Shown piece by piece: positions 32,053-39,701 of a stretch of DNA of 64,000 bases (position 1 is the stretch's first letter; each line of letters opens with the position of its first letter). The notes below the pieces were generated by a model, which made no database searches, was not told where the DNA came from, and saw nothing but the letters and a program-made list of their open reading frames with translations. A program made the translations under genes and the position numbers. The stretch comes from Gemmatimonadaceae bacterium (GTDB lineage: Bacteria; Gemmatimonadota; Gemmatimonadetes; Gemmatimonadales; Gemmatimonadaceae): positions 186,001 through 250,000 of the forward strand of contig JAICWO010000002.1 in NCBI GenBank assembly GCA_025934775.1. Reading direction: 5' to 3'.

Positions 32053-32319
32053 ATGTGCCGAAATATCAAAACACTCGCCAACTTCGAGCCGCCCGCGACC
32101 GAGGACGAGATTCGCGCTTCGGCGCTTCAGTTCGTCCGCAAGTTGAGCGGGATGAACAAGCCGTCGCACGCCAATGAAGCCGCGTTCAACCGTGCTGTCG
32201 ACGACGTGGCGTCAGTCGCGCGGCAACTGCTCGCGTCGCTCGAGACGCACGCGCCGCCGCGGGATCGGGAGGTCGAGCGGCTCAAGGCGCAGGAGCGCGC
32301 GCGCCAGCGATTCGGATGA
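32053..32319 (+). CDS. DUF2277 family protein
   Basis: An 88-residue protein matching the family throughout: it begins MCRNIKTLANFEPPATEDE, continues with ALQFVRKLSGMNKPSHANE, and ends with APPRDREVERLKAQERARQR. The family is short, soluble and of unknown function. Length is normal. No good Shine-Dalgarno is seen. The 3' end nearly meets the convergent DinB-like gene. Confidence 0.85.
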   Translation: MCRNIKTLANFEPPATEDEIRASALQFVRKLSGMNKPSHANEAAFNRAVDDVASVARQLLASLETHAPPRDREVERLKAQERARQRFG

Positions 32320-32350
32320 TGCTGGCGCGCGCGTCGATGCTACCGCGCGG

Positions 32351-32932
32351 TCAGTTCCCGCCGCGCCCGCGCCGAGGGAGCGCCGTCGGCGGGATGATGC
32401 CGTTCAGCCGCATGTAGTTCGCGAGCTGGCTGTAATGGTCCTCGAGGTCGAGCGCGTGGCCGAGCACGAAGTTGGCGCGCGTGCTCTTGCGGGTCTGACC
32501 GTTGAACGAGAGCTCGATCTGATCGGCGAGCTTCGCGTCGTCGACCTGCGTCAGCGCGTCTTGACAGAACGCGAATGAGGCCTTGAGCTGCTCGACGAGC
32601 TTCTCCTTCGGCCACGCGGCCTTGATCGAGTCGGCGGTCTTCGTCTCCTCGTCGGAGAGGGTCGCCTTCTTCTCGCCGAAGTTATTACAGAAGTAGTAAT
32701 TGTCGCTCGCGACGTGCTGCGCGATGAATCCGATCGAGAGCTGCGCCGGCGTCGGCTTGTAGGCGAACTTCGATTCCGGAATCGAGTCGAACGCCAGCGC
32801 GACGTTCCGCTCGAGTCCCGCGATGCGGCCCTTGAAGCTGGTGGTGATCGGATTCGCGGGCTGCTGCGCGGCGAGCGGCGCCGACAGCGCGAGACCAAGC
32901 GCGAGCATGAGTGTGGCATGCGGCGTCTTCAT
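32351..32932 (-). CDS. secreted DinB-like metal-binding helical bundle protein
   Basis: A 193-residue protein with a signal peptide (about 1-22, ending APLAAQ). A four-helix DinB/YfiT-like bundle follows: GFIAQHVASDNYYFC supplies the first metal His, and LGHALDLEDHYSQLANYMRL, followed by NGIIPPTA, carries the C-terminal His pair. Cytosolic relatives are thiol-S-transferases or of unknown function; exported members like this have no known substrate. Length fits the family. Confidence 0.75.
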   Translation of the reverse strand: MKTPHATLMLALGLALSAPLAAQQPANPITTSFKGRIAGLERNVALAFDSIPESKFAYKPTPAQLSIGFIAQHVASDNYYFCNNFGEKKATLSDEETKTADSIKAAWPKEKLVEQLKASFAFCQDALTQVDDAKLADQIELSFNGQTRKSTRANFVLGHALDLEDHYSQLANYMRLNGIIPPTALPRRGRGGN

Positions 32933-33058
32933 GGGATCCTCTCATTGGGCGGGGAAGGGGACGGGCAGCGGACGGCACGGACCGAGCGACATACTCGCGG
33001 GCTCCGTCGGATTGCGCAATCGCCCGCGTGCGACGCGGACCACAACTCGACAGAACGT

Positions 33059-33448
33059 TTACAAGTGCCGCGGCAGCCAGTGCTTCACTTCGGCGATCAG
33101 CGCCATCGGCGAGTAGGGCTTGGCGAGATACGTGGCGCATCCGACTGCGAGCGCGCGCCGGCGCAGGTCTTCGGAGGCGAGGCCGGTGATCGCGAGAATT
33201 GGAACGTCGGCGAGCGCGGGGTCCGCTTTGAGTGCCGCGGCGACACCGATGCCGTCGAGCTTTGGCAAGCCCATGTCGAGGAGGACGATGTCCGGCCGCT
33301 GCTCGCGCGCGATCGAGACCGCGGTCACCCCATCCGGCGCCTCGACGACGTCGAAGCCGGTGGAGCGCAAGTATTCGGTATATAGAAATCGCTGGTCGGG
33401 ATCATCTTCGGCGATGAGGACCAGCGGGCGGGCGCGTGGTTCGGACAC
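33059..33448 (-). CDS. single-domain response regulator (CheY-like receiver)
   Basis: A 129-residue receiver: LVLIAEDDPDQRFL gives the acidic pair, DIVLLDMGLPKLDG the phospho-accepting Asp, ILAITG the switch Thr, and YLAKPYS the conserved Lys. There is no output domain. I chose the GTG at 33446-33448, because upstream codons in the open frame give a Pro/Arg-rich extension. No histidine kinase is nearby. It may act by protein-protein contact in a phosphorelay. Confidence 0.75.
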   Translation of the reverse strand: MSEPRARPLVLIAEDDPDQRFLYTEYLRSTGFDVVEAPDGVTAVSIAREQRPDIVLLDMGLPKLDGIGVAAALKADPALADVPILAITGLASEDLRRRALAVGCATYLAKPYSPMALIAEVKHWLPRHL

Positions 33449-33627
33449 GACAGAAAGGTAGCGGGCGGGGCGGGGAACAGCACTCTGGAGACAGGTGTGC
33501 TTGCGGGTCGCGTTGGAGCGGGGTGGCGAAACAGATGTCGCCAGGGATGTGAGCGAGTGGCGCGACGCGGGCTCGATAGTGGAACCCGGGGCGACGAGGC
33601 GCAGTCGCGGAGGCGGCCTGCGGATGC

Positions 33628-33680
33628 TTGACACCTTGACGCCGGTTCGCTACCGTTCCACTCACGTGATGACTGGAACG
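33628..33680 (+). promoter_or_regulatory. PadR promoter with overlapping operator palindrome
   Basis: TTGACA at 33628-33633, a 17-base spacer and TACCGT at 33651-33656 form a sigma-70 type promoter. The inverted repeat CGTTCCA (33654-33660) / TGGAACG (33674-33680) overlaps the -10 box and the presumed start site. The layout matches autorepression by the PadR product encoded just downstream. The same layout recurs at 57017-57066. Confidence 0.6.
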
Positions 33681-33683
33681 CCG

Positions 33684-34016
33684 ATGCAACGTACGCCGCC
33701 GGAAATGCTCCAGGGAACAGTCGACGTCCTCATCCTCCGCGCCCTCGCCGTGCAGGCGATGCACGGCTACGCGATCTCCCGCTGGCTCGACGAGCGCAGC
33801 GACGGGGTGCTCTCCGTCGAAGGGGCAGCGCTCTACCAGGGGCTGCACCGTCTCGAGCGGCAGAAGCTCATTGCCGCCGAGTGGGGGCTGTCGGAGAACA
33901 ACCGCAAGGCAAAGTTCTATTCGCTCACCACCGCGGGACGCGCGCGGCTCCGTTCCGAGGCGTCGATATGGAAGACGTACGCCGCGGCGGTCCACAAAGT
34001 GTTGAGCCCAGCGTGA
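33684..34016 (+). CDS. PadR family transcriptional regulator
   Basis: A 110-residue winged-helix protein: MLQGTVDVLILRALAVQAMH, then GYAISRWL, VEGAALYQGLHRLERQKLI and AEWGLSENNRKAKFYSLT, as is usual for PadR-like proteins linked to ADOP permeases. ATG at 33669 is also in frame; the ATG at 33684 gives the normal family N-terminus and has GGAA seven bases before it. It probably represses itself and the permease gene 12 bases downstream until an inducer binds. Confidence 0.85.
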   Translation: MQRTPPEMLQGTVDVLILRALAVQAMHGYAISRWLDERSDGVLSVEGAALYQGLHRLERQKLIAAEWGLSENNRKAKFYSLTTAGRARLRSEASIWKTYAAAVHKVLSPA

Positions 34017-34028
34017 CGGGGTGTTGCC

Positions 34029-36701
34029 ATGATCACCGGTAAGCGGCTCTTCAAGGTCCCCTGGCGCTCGCGGACGACGATCGCGCGCGACGTCGACGCC
34101 GAGCTGGGCTTCCACTTCGAGATGCGCATCGCCGAGCTGCGCGCGCGCGGAGCGAGCGTGGACGACGCGCACCGGCAGGCGACGGCAGAGTTTGGAGATC
34201 TCGAATTCACGCGCGCCTACTGCCGGCGTGAAGATGAGCGCGCGGCCAGCGACGAACGCCGCGCCGACGCCCTCGTCGAATGGCGGCAGGATGTGGCGTA
34301 CGCGGTCCGTACGCTGCTGCGGAGCCCGGGCTTCGCGGTGGCCTCCCTGCTCACCCTCGCCATCGCCATTGGCGCGAATACCGCGGTGTTCGCGGTGTCG
34401 CGCGCCGTGCTGCTCCAACCGCTCCCCTATGCGGATGCCGCCCGGCTCTATCAGGTGTTCACCATCCAGCCCGACCGGCCGGTCGTGTCGAGAAACCAGC
34501 TCTCGCCGGCCGACTTCGCCGATTTCGAGAACTCTCAAAGCAGCTTCGCCGGACTCGGCGCCGCCGCGCCGTCGACGGCGATGATCCTCCAGCCGGCATC
34601 CGGTGACCCGATCTCGCTCAATGCGATCGACGTGAGCTCGAACCTGTTCGGCGTGCTCGGCACGCGCGCGCTCTACGGACGCACGCTCATGCCGGGCGAC
34701 GAGATCCACGGGCAGGACCACCGGGTGGTGCTGTCGTACGACACGTGGAGCCGCGACTTCGGCGGCGACCCGCGCGTGGTCGGGCGCTCGATCCTACTCA
34801 GCGGCGAGTCGTACGTGGTGGTCGGGGTGATGCCGCGCGGCTTCACGATCGACGAACGCGAAGCGCTCTGGCTGCCGTACGACCAGAAGGGCACGCTCGC
34901 CGACGTGGTGCGGGCGCGGAAGCAGCACTACGTGCGGACCATCGGCCGGCTGAAGCCCGGAGTCACCGCGGCGCGCGCGATGGAGGATCTGCGTACGATC
35001 GCGGCGCGGCTCGCGCTCGCCTATCCCGATGCCGACAGCGGACGCACCGCCGAGATGCGCCCGCTCACCGAAATGCTCACGGGCGACCTGCGTCCGGCGC
35101 TGCTCTTGTTGGAGGGCGCGGCAGCGCTCGTGCTGCTCATCGCCTGCGCCAACCTCGCCAACCTCGCGCTGTCGCGCACGACGGGCCGCCGGCGCGAGCT
35201 GGCGACCCGCGCCGCGCTCGGTGCGAGCCGGGGGCGGCTGGTGCGGCAGCTCGTCACGGAGGCGGTCGTGATCTCGCTCGCCGGCGGCGCGCTCGGTGTC
35301 GCGCTCGCGGCGGTGGGCACGCGGTCGCTCCTTGCGCTCAATCCGACGACGCTGCCATCGCTCTTCCACGCGACGATGAACGGAGGCGTGCTGGCGTTCA
35401 GCGTCGCCATCTCGCTCGCGACCGGCGTGCTGTTCGGGCTACTGCCGGCGCTCGATGCGTCGTCGGGCAATCTTCATGAATCTCTGAAAGAAGGCGGCCG
35501 GGGGAGCAGCGGCGGCCGGGCGAGCGGGCGGGCGCGTGCCAGTCTCGTCATCGCGCAGGTGGCGCTCGCACTCATGCTGCTTACCGGCGCGGGACTACTG
35601 GTACGCAGCTTCGCGCGGCTCACGCACGTCACCCTCGGCTACGATCCGAACCAGGTGGTCACCGCCGATCTACGCGCCGCGGGCGGCCGGTACGACGACG
35701 CGCTCGCGGTGACGGCGTTCTACGACGGAGTCATTCAACAACTCGCACACACGCCGGGGATTACCACCGTCGCCGCGATGAGCGACCTGCCGTCCCGCGG
35801 ATCGTCGAGCACGTCGGTGCGCATCGAGGGGCAGGAGAACGACGAGTCTCAACTGCGCGAGCTACGGTACGTCAGCGTGCACGGTGATGTCTTCAAGACG
35901 CTGCGCATTCCGATCGTCGCCGGCCGCGATTACGACGCGAGCGATCGCCCCGACATCCCCGAGACGACGATTCTCAACGAGACCGCGGCGAAGCGCTACT
36001 TCCCCAACGGCGACGCGGTCGGCCACCGGATCAAGATCGGGCCGGACCCAAACGGAGCCTGGATGACGGTGATCGGCGTCGCGGGCGACATCCGCGGCGA
36101 CGGCCTCGACGTTCCGCCGGAGCCGACGATCTACGCGAACCACCGGCACGAGCCGTGGATGCGTTCGATGTCGCTCGTCGTGCGCACGTCGCTGAGCGCG
36201 GCCAACACCGGTGCGCTCATCCGCGCTGCGGTGCGAGCGCAGGACCCGACGCTCGCGGTGAACGATGTCGAGACGCTCGACGACGTCATGGGTGAGAGCC
36301 TCGCGGCGCGGCGCTTCGCGCTCGGCCTCGCCGTGAGCTTCGCGCTGATCGCGCTGGTGCTCGCCGCCGTGGGGATCTACGGCGTGCTTGCCTACAACGT
36401 CGCCAACCGCTCGCGCGAGCTCGGCGTCCGCATCGCGCTCGGCGCGTCATCGCGGCGCGTGGTGTCGTTCGTCGTGGGGCAGGGGATGGCGACGTCGCTG
36501 GCCGGGATCGTCGTCGGCGTTGCCGGCGCGGCGGCGGGCGCACGGCTCTTGCGCGGCATGTTGTTCGACGTGACGCCGTTGGATGTGGGCACGTATGGTG
36601 TCGTTGCGGCGCTGCTGCTGCTGGTCGCGTTGATTGCGTGCGCGGTGCCGGCGTGGCGAGCCACGCGGGTCGATCCGCTGACGAGCATGCGGGCGGATTA
36701 G
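34029..36701 (+). CDS. ADOP-family MacB/FtsX-like ABC transporter permease
   Basis: An 890-residue protein. A cytoplasmic prefix domain (about 10-70) precedes two MacB-type halves, each with a periplasmic domain and FtsX-type membrane helices: helix at about 98-118, periplasmic part, three helices at about 355-470, then a second set with the last three helices near 755-885 (ALVLAAVGIYGVLAYN, RELGVRIALGAS). Such duplicated orphan permeases lack their own ATPase and are typical of Acidobacteria and Gemmatimonadota next to PadR genes. Substrate unknown; macrolide-type export is only an analogy. Confidence 0.85.
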   Translation: MITGKRLFKVPWRSRTTIARDVDAELGFHFEMRIAELRARGASVDDAHRQATAEFGDLEFTRAYCRREDERAASDERRADALVEWRQDVAYAVRTLLRSPGFAVASLLTLAIAIGANTAVFAVSRAVLLQPLPYADAARLYQVFTIQPDRPVVSRNQLSPADFADFENSQSSFAGLGAAAPSTAMILQPASGDPISLNAIDVSSNLFGVLGTRALYGRTLMPGDEIHGQDHRVVLSYDTWSRDFGGDPRVVGRSILLSGESYVVVGVMPRGFTIDEREALWLPYDQKGTLADVVRARKQHYVRTIGRLKPGVTAARAMEDLRTIAARLALAYPDADSGRTAEMRPLTEMLTGDLRPALLLLEGAAALVLLIACANLANLALSRTTGRRRELATRAALGASRGRLVRQLVTEAVVISLAGGALGVALAAVGTRSLLALNPTTLPSLFHATMNGGVLAFSVAISLATGVLFGLLPALDASSGNLHESLKEGGRGSSGGRASGRARASLVIAQVALALMLLTGAGLLVRSFARLTHVTLGYDPNQVVTADLRAAGGRYDDALAVTAFYDGVIQQLAHTPGITTVAAMSDLPSRGSSSTSVRIEGQENDESQLRELRYVSVHGDVFKTLRIPIVAGRDYDASDRPDIPETTILNETAAKRYFPNGDAVGHRIKIGPDPNGAWMTVIGVAGDIRGDGLDVPPEPTIYANHRHEPWMRSMSLVVRTSLSAANTGALIRAAVRAQDPTLAVNDVETLDDVMGESLAARRFALGLAVSFALIALVLAAVGIYGVLAYNVANRSRELGVRIALGASSRRVVSFVVGQGMATSLAGIVVGVAGAAAGARLLRGMLFDVTPLDVGTYGVVAALLLLVALIACAVPAWRATRVDPLTSMRAD

Positions 36702-36756
36702 CGCGGCTGTTCCGGCGGTCGAGGCGCCACTGAAGCTGACAAGGCGTCTCGGAACG

Positions 36757-37236
36757 ATGGACGATTCGCATTTGCTGATGCTTCGAACGTTGGCGGCCGC
36801 TTTTCGCGGCGCGATCGAGGCCACGCGTGCGGAGCGGGTGCCGGGCGCTCTGCCGTACTTTCCTGAAGGCGCGTGTTGAATGACCAGCCGCTTGTTCGTG
36901 AGTGGCGTGTTGCCGGGCAGCGAGCACGCCGCACGCCACGATTGGCTGGAGGTCGATGGATCCGTCGTGGACATGACCGCGGATCCATTCGGCGAGGCTC
37001 CAGTCGTCGTGGGCGCTCGCACGGCATTTCATGAATCTCTAACATCGACCGTCGCGGACGATGCGGCCGATCTCGTCGCCTCGTTGAGCGCCGAGGAGAG
37101 GACCCGGCTCGAGCGGCAGCTCGCGGCGATCGAATCGCGACTGCCGCCGCCCGGGTCCGCGGCGGCCTCACGAACCCTGTCGCGTCGCCGCTACCGCGAG
37201 ATCTCCCCCAGCCCGGCGAGAAGCTCGTCCAGTTGA
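36757..37236 (+). pseudogene. disrupted transglutaminase-like protein gene
   Basis: A 40-codon frame ends PYFPEGAC and meets an in-frame TGA at 36877-36879. The same frame resumes at once with ATG and reads SGVLPGSEHAARHDWLEVDG, then VVDMTADPFGEAPVVV. Together they resemble a family with a Pro-x-Gly-x-Cys segment, then H-x-W-x-E-x-D-G and V-D-x-T-A-D-x-F (the Cys and His of a transglutaminase-like fold). The distance between the Cys and the His is shorter than I would expect, so a stop and a small deletion are both likely. TGAATG could allow re-initiation. The 3' end overlaps the convergent SRPBCC gene by 46 bases. Confidence 0.45.
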
Positions 37237-37487
37237 TCGAACGTCTCGACCATGGCATCGGCTGCTCCGGTGCCGGCGGCGTCGAGCGCTTCCTTCGAGG
37301 GATAGTTCTTGCGCAGAACCACCAGCGTCTTGCCGCCCCGTTCCTCGAACGTCACGGTGGTGACAGATCCGCCCTCACCGCCTTCGTCATTGGTCCACGC
37401 GAGGCGCGAGGGCGGCTGCACGTCGATGTATGTACCGAAGAACGCGGCGGGCTCGGCGCCACGCTTACCTTCGATGCTTGCGTTCAT
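37191..37487 (-). CDS. SRPBCC (AHSA1-like) protein, probably lacking the N-terminal half
   Basis: 98 residues covering the C-terminal part of an AHSA1-type START-fold domain: AAFFGTYIDVQPPSRLAWTN, then VTTVTFEERGGKTLVVL, then YPSKEALDAAG and MVETFDQLDELLAGLG. Full-length members are usually about 140-160 residues and start with a strand-helix segment missing here. The gene begins inside the 3' end of the ArsR gene (23-base overlap), so an internal deletion removed the front part, or this is a short variant. These proteins bind small hydrophobic ligands and are often paired with an ArsR regulator, as here. Confidence 0.6.
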   Translation of the reverse strand: MNASIEGKRGAEPAAFFGTYIDVQPPSRLAWTNDEGGEGGSVTTVTFEERGGKTLVVLRKNYPSKEALDAAGTGAADAMVETFDQLDELLAGLGEISR

Positions 37488-37833
37488 CGTTCGTCTCCGG
37501 TCGTGTCAGTTCCTCTACGACTCTGTCCAACTCGTCGAAGCGTTCGTCCCAGCGCCGGCGGTACCGCTCGAGCCACGCCGTGGCTTCCTCCAATCGCCGC
37601 GGCCCGAGCTGGCACGTGCGCACGCGTCCGATCTTTTTGGTGGTGACGAGCCCCGCCTGCTCGAGAACGCCCACGTGCTTCTTCATGCCCGTGAGCGTCA
37701 TGTGGAACTTCTCGGCGAGATCCGTGATCGACGCGTCGCCTCGTCGTCCGAGTTGCTCGAGCACGCCGCGCCGCGTGGCGTCCGCGAGCGCGGCGAACGA
37801 GGCATCTAGCCGGGCGATCGTATACTGAACCAT
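37465..37833 (-). CDS. ArsR-type winged-helix transcriptional regulator
   Basis: A 122-residue protein starting MVQYTIARLDASFAALADAT, then RRGVLEQLGRRGDASITDLA and FHMTLTGMKKHVGVLEQAGL (recognition helix), then VTTKKIGRVRTCQL. This is the SRPBCC-linked subgroup of ArsR, which usually represses its own operon. There are no metal-binding cysteines. The start codon lies in the middle of a perfect 24-bp palindrome that also covers the -10 box. The next gene overlaps its 3' end. Confidence 0.85.
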   Translation of the reverse strand: MVQYTIARLDASFAALADATRRGVLEQLGRRGDASITDLAEKFHMTLTGMKKHVGVLEQAGLVTTKKIGRVRTCQLGPRRLEEATAWLERYRRRWDERFDELDRVVEELTRPETNDERKHRR

Positions 37834-37871
37834 ATGGTTCAGTATCTAAGGCAACGGGTCGCGGTTGGCAA
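37822..37871 (-). promoter_or_regulatory. ArsR promoter and operator overlapping the start codon
   Basis: Read on the minus strand, TTGCCA (37866-37871), 17 bases and TAGATA (37843-37848) form the promoter. ATACTGAAC-CATATG-GTTCAGTAT at 37822-37845 is a perfect 24-bp palindrome, and its right half encodes Met-Val-Gln-Tyr. Only 9 bases separate the -10 box from the ATG, so the mRNA is nearly or fully leaderless and repressor binding would block both transcription start and the coding start. Confidence 0.7.
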
Positions 37872-38005
37872 GGGCAGCCGGCGATTCGCAGTCGGCCCTT
37901 GACTACACCCGCGCCGTCACCGCATTTCGATGGCGCCGACTCGGCGCGTGGATTCCCTAGCTCAAGCGTCCCATCGCTCGACACCCGATTCGCCGGAGGA
38001 CGTGG

Positions 38006-38710
38006 ATGCATCGTCTGATCGCAGCGGTCGCAATTGTCGCCATCGCATGCAGCGCGGATTCGGTCAATCGACCGCCCCAGGTCGCCACGCTGGTGCTCAA
38101 CACGACCGCCGGTACGCTTCAGGTAGGCGACGCGGCCCGGCTCACGGTCACAGCGCTCGATTCCGCGGGCGCGACGATCCCCGACATCCATCCCACCTGG
38201 GCATCGTCGGATACGAGTATCGTTATTATAGATTCAACAGGGATGATCGCCGCCAAGCAGGCGGGGATCGCGAGCGCGGTGGTCACTGTCGCGCAGAAGC
38301 AAGCCGTGGCCGCCCTGACGGTGCACTCGGCCATCACGGGGAGCTATGTGCTGGCGAGCGTGAATGGCGGATCGCCGCCCGTCGCCGCCGGGACGACGCA
38401 GAACGGCTGTCCGCAGACGTTCGACAACGCCACGCTCACGATGACCGAGAACCCGCGCGCGTTCGACATCGCTTTTCAGATGCGCGTGGACTGCCCGTAC
38501 CCGCAGCCGGGCACCACTGCTGGAACGACACACATCCTCGGCACATGGACGCAGAGCGGCGATGACGTGACGTTCGCCACGCCGTCCGGCGCGTCGAACG
38601 TGCACGTCGACGCGACCACGACCTGGACCGGCGGCACCATTCGTCTATCGACGGCCGTGGATTTCGCCGTCCAATCGCCGACGCTGGCGCTCGTGTTTAG
38701 AAAACAGTGA
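38006..38710 (+). CDS. lipoprotein with bacterial Ig-like (Big2) domain
   Basis: A 234-residue protein with a lipobox (AIACSAD). Residues about 25-110 form a Big2-like domain (LQVGDAARLTVTALDSAGA, then ASSDTSIVIIDSTGMIAAKQ). The C-terminal part is a beta-rich domain (GSYVLASVNGG, WTQSGDDVTFATPSG) typical of small extracytoplasmic proteins in this phylum. GGAGGACG precedes the ATG. Function unknown; probably surface exposed. Confidence 0.7.
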   Translation: MHRLIAAVAIVAIACSADSVNRPPQVATLVLNTTAGTLQVGDAARLTVTALDSAGATIPDIHPTWASSDTSIVIIDSTGMIAAKQAGIASAVVTVAQKQAVAALTVHSAITGSYVLASVNGGSPPVAAGTTQNGCPQTFDNATLTMTENPRAFDIAFQMRVDCPYPQPGTTAGTTHILGTWTQSGDDVTFATPSGASNVHVDATTTWTGGTIRLSTAVDFAVQSPTLALVFRKQ

Positions 38711-38771
38711 ATCGCCGCCGCACCTTGCCCCGTCGATTTCACAGCCTCGGCCCGCGGTCCTCGGTGTTCTT

Positions 38772-39278
38772 ATGAAATCGAGCCTGAGAGCACTTGCGCT
38801 GGTCGCAGCCACACTCATGATCACCGGCGGCGTTCAGGCGTCATCCGGGCCGGGGTCGCCGGTTGCCGTGGTGCAGCAGCTCTATCGCGACTACTCGTGG
38901 GAGCTGATCTTCTTCCCGCCGCCGCGCGATTGGAACGTCGTGACCCAAGAGCCGCGAGACGTTCTCACGAAATACTTCGACGACAGCCTCACGGCGCTCA
39001 TCGTGGCAGACCACGTCTGCGCGACGCGCGAGGGTGAGTGCAACATCGACGGGTCACCGATTTGGGCATCGAACGACCCTGATGCGTCTGACTTGGTCGT
39101 CGCCGCAACGAAGGATCCAGCGACGGTCGCGGTCACGTTCAGACGGGGCTATCCGCCTCCACGGGGCACCACGGTCAAGCTCTTCTATCGGATGGTGCGC
39201 ACGTCGAGGGGCTGGTGCATTCGAGATATTGTTCAGGAAGACGGTTGGTCGTTCGTCGCGCAGCTCGAGCGGAAATAG
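38772..39278 (+). CDS. secreted protein, DUF3828-like
   Basis: A 168-residue protein with a signal peptide (about 1-23, ending GGVQA). The mature part has VVQQLYRDYSWEL near the start, PRDVLTKYFDDSLTALIVAD in the middle, and VKLFYRMVRTSRGWCIRDIV near the end. That is the NTF2-like layout of the DUF3828 group. Two Cys (CATREGEC) could form a disulfide. No catalytic role is evident. Confidence 0.55.
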   Translation: MKSSLRALALVAATLMITGGVQASSGPGSPVAVVQQLYRDYSWELIFFPPPRDWNVVTQEPRDVLTKYFDDSLTALIVADHVCATREGECNIDGSPIWASNDPDASDLVVAATKDPATVAVTFRRGYPPPRGTTVKLFYRMVRTSRGWCIRDIVQEDGWSFVAQLERK

Positions 39279-39331
39279 GTCTTGCGAAGGTCCGTCGAGA
39301 TAGTCGTCATCAATCTCTAATCAAACCGCAC

Positions 39332-39673
39332 ATGGCCAAGTACCTGATTTCCTTTCCCAGTGCGGCCATGGTCGTGCCCGACGGCGAATGGGAGACGGTG
39401 GGCCGCGACGCGCACGCCGTGATCGATGAGGCGAAGTCCGCCGGCGTCTACGTCTTTGGCGGCGGCATCGACGAAGGCGTGCCGCCCGTGCTCGTCTCGG
39501 CCGACGGCTCGGTCGTCGAGGGCGGCTACCCCTGGGGGCCTCCGCTCGACGGCGGCTTCACGGTGCTCGAACTGCCTTCGCGCGATGAGGCCGTCGCGTG
39601 GGCCGCGCGCATTGCGAAGGCCTGTCGGTGCGCGCAAGAGCTCCGCGTGTTCGGATTCGACCCGCAGTCCTGA
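39332..39673 (+). CDS. YCII-related small protein
   Basis: A 113-residue ferredoxin-like alpha/beta protein: MAKYLISFPSAAM, VIDEAKSAGVYVFGGGIDEG, GFTVLELPSRDEAVAWAARI. It resembles the YCII/DGPF family that often accompanies ECF sigma factors. The sigma factor of that type in this window has its own partner at 52045-52398, so this copy stands alone. Function unknown; a cytoplasmic role is expected. Confidence 0.65.
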   Translation: MAKYLISFPSAAMVVPDGEWETVGRDAHAVIDEAKSAGVYVFGGGIDEGVPPVLVSADGSVVEGGYPWGPPLDGGFTVLELPSRDEAVAWAARIAKACRCAQELRVFGFDPQS

Positions 39674-39701
39674 GAGGGCGGTGCTCGCTGCGTGAGCACT
39701 C

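Noticed and set aside
36877..36879. TGA as selenocysteine codon in the transglutaminase-like gene
   Set aside because: No SECIS-like hairpin is evident right after it, a Cys directly before it is atypical, and the gene also seems to have lost codons; a pseudogene is simpler.
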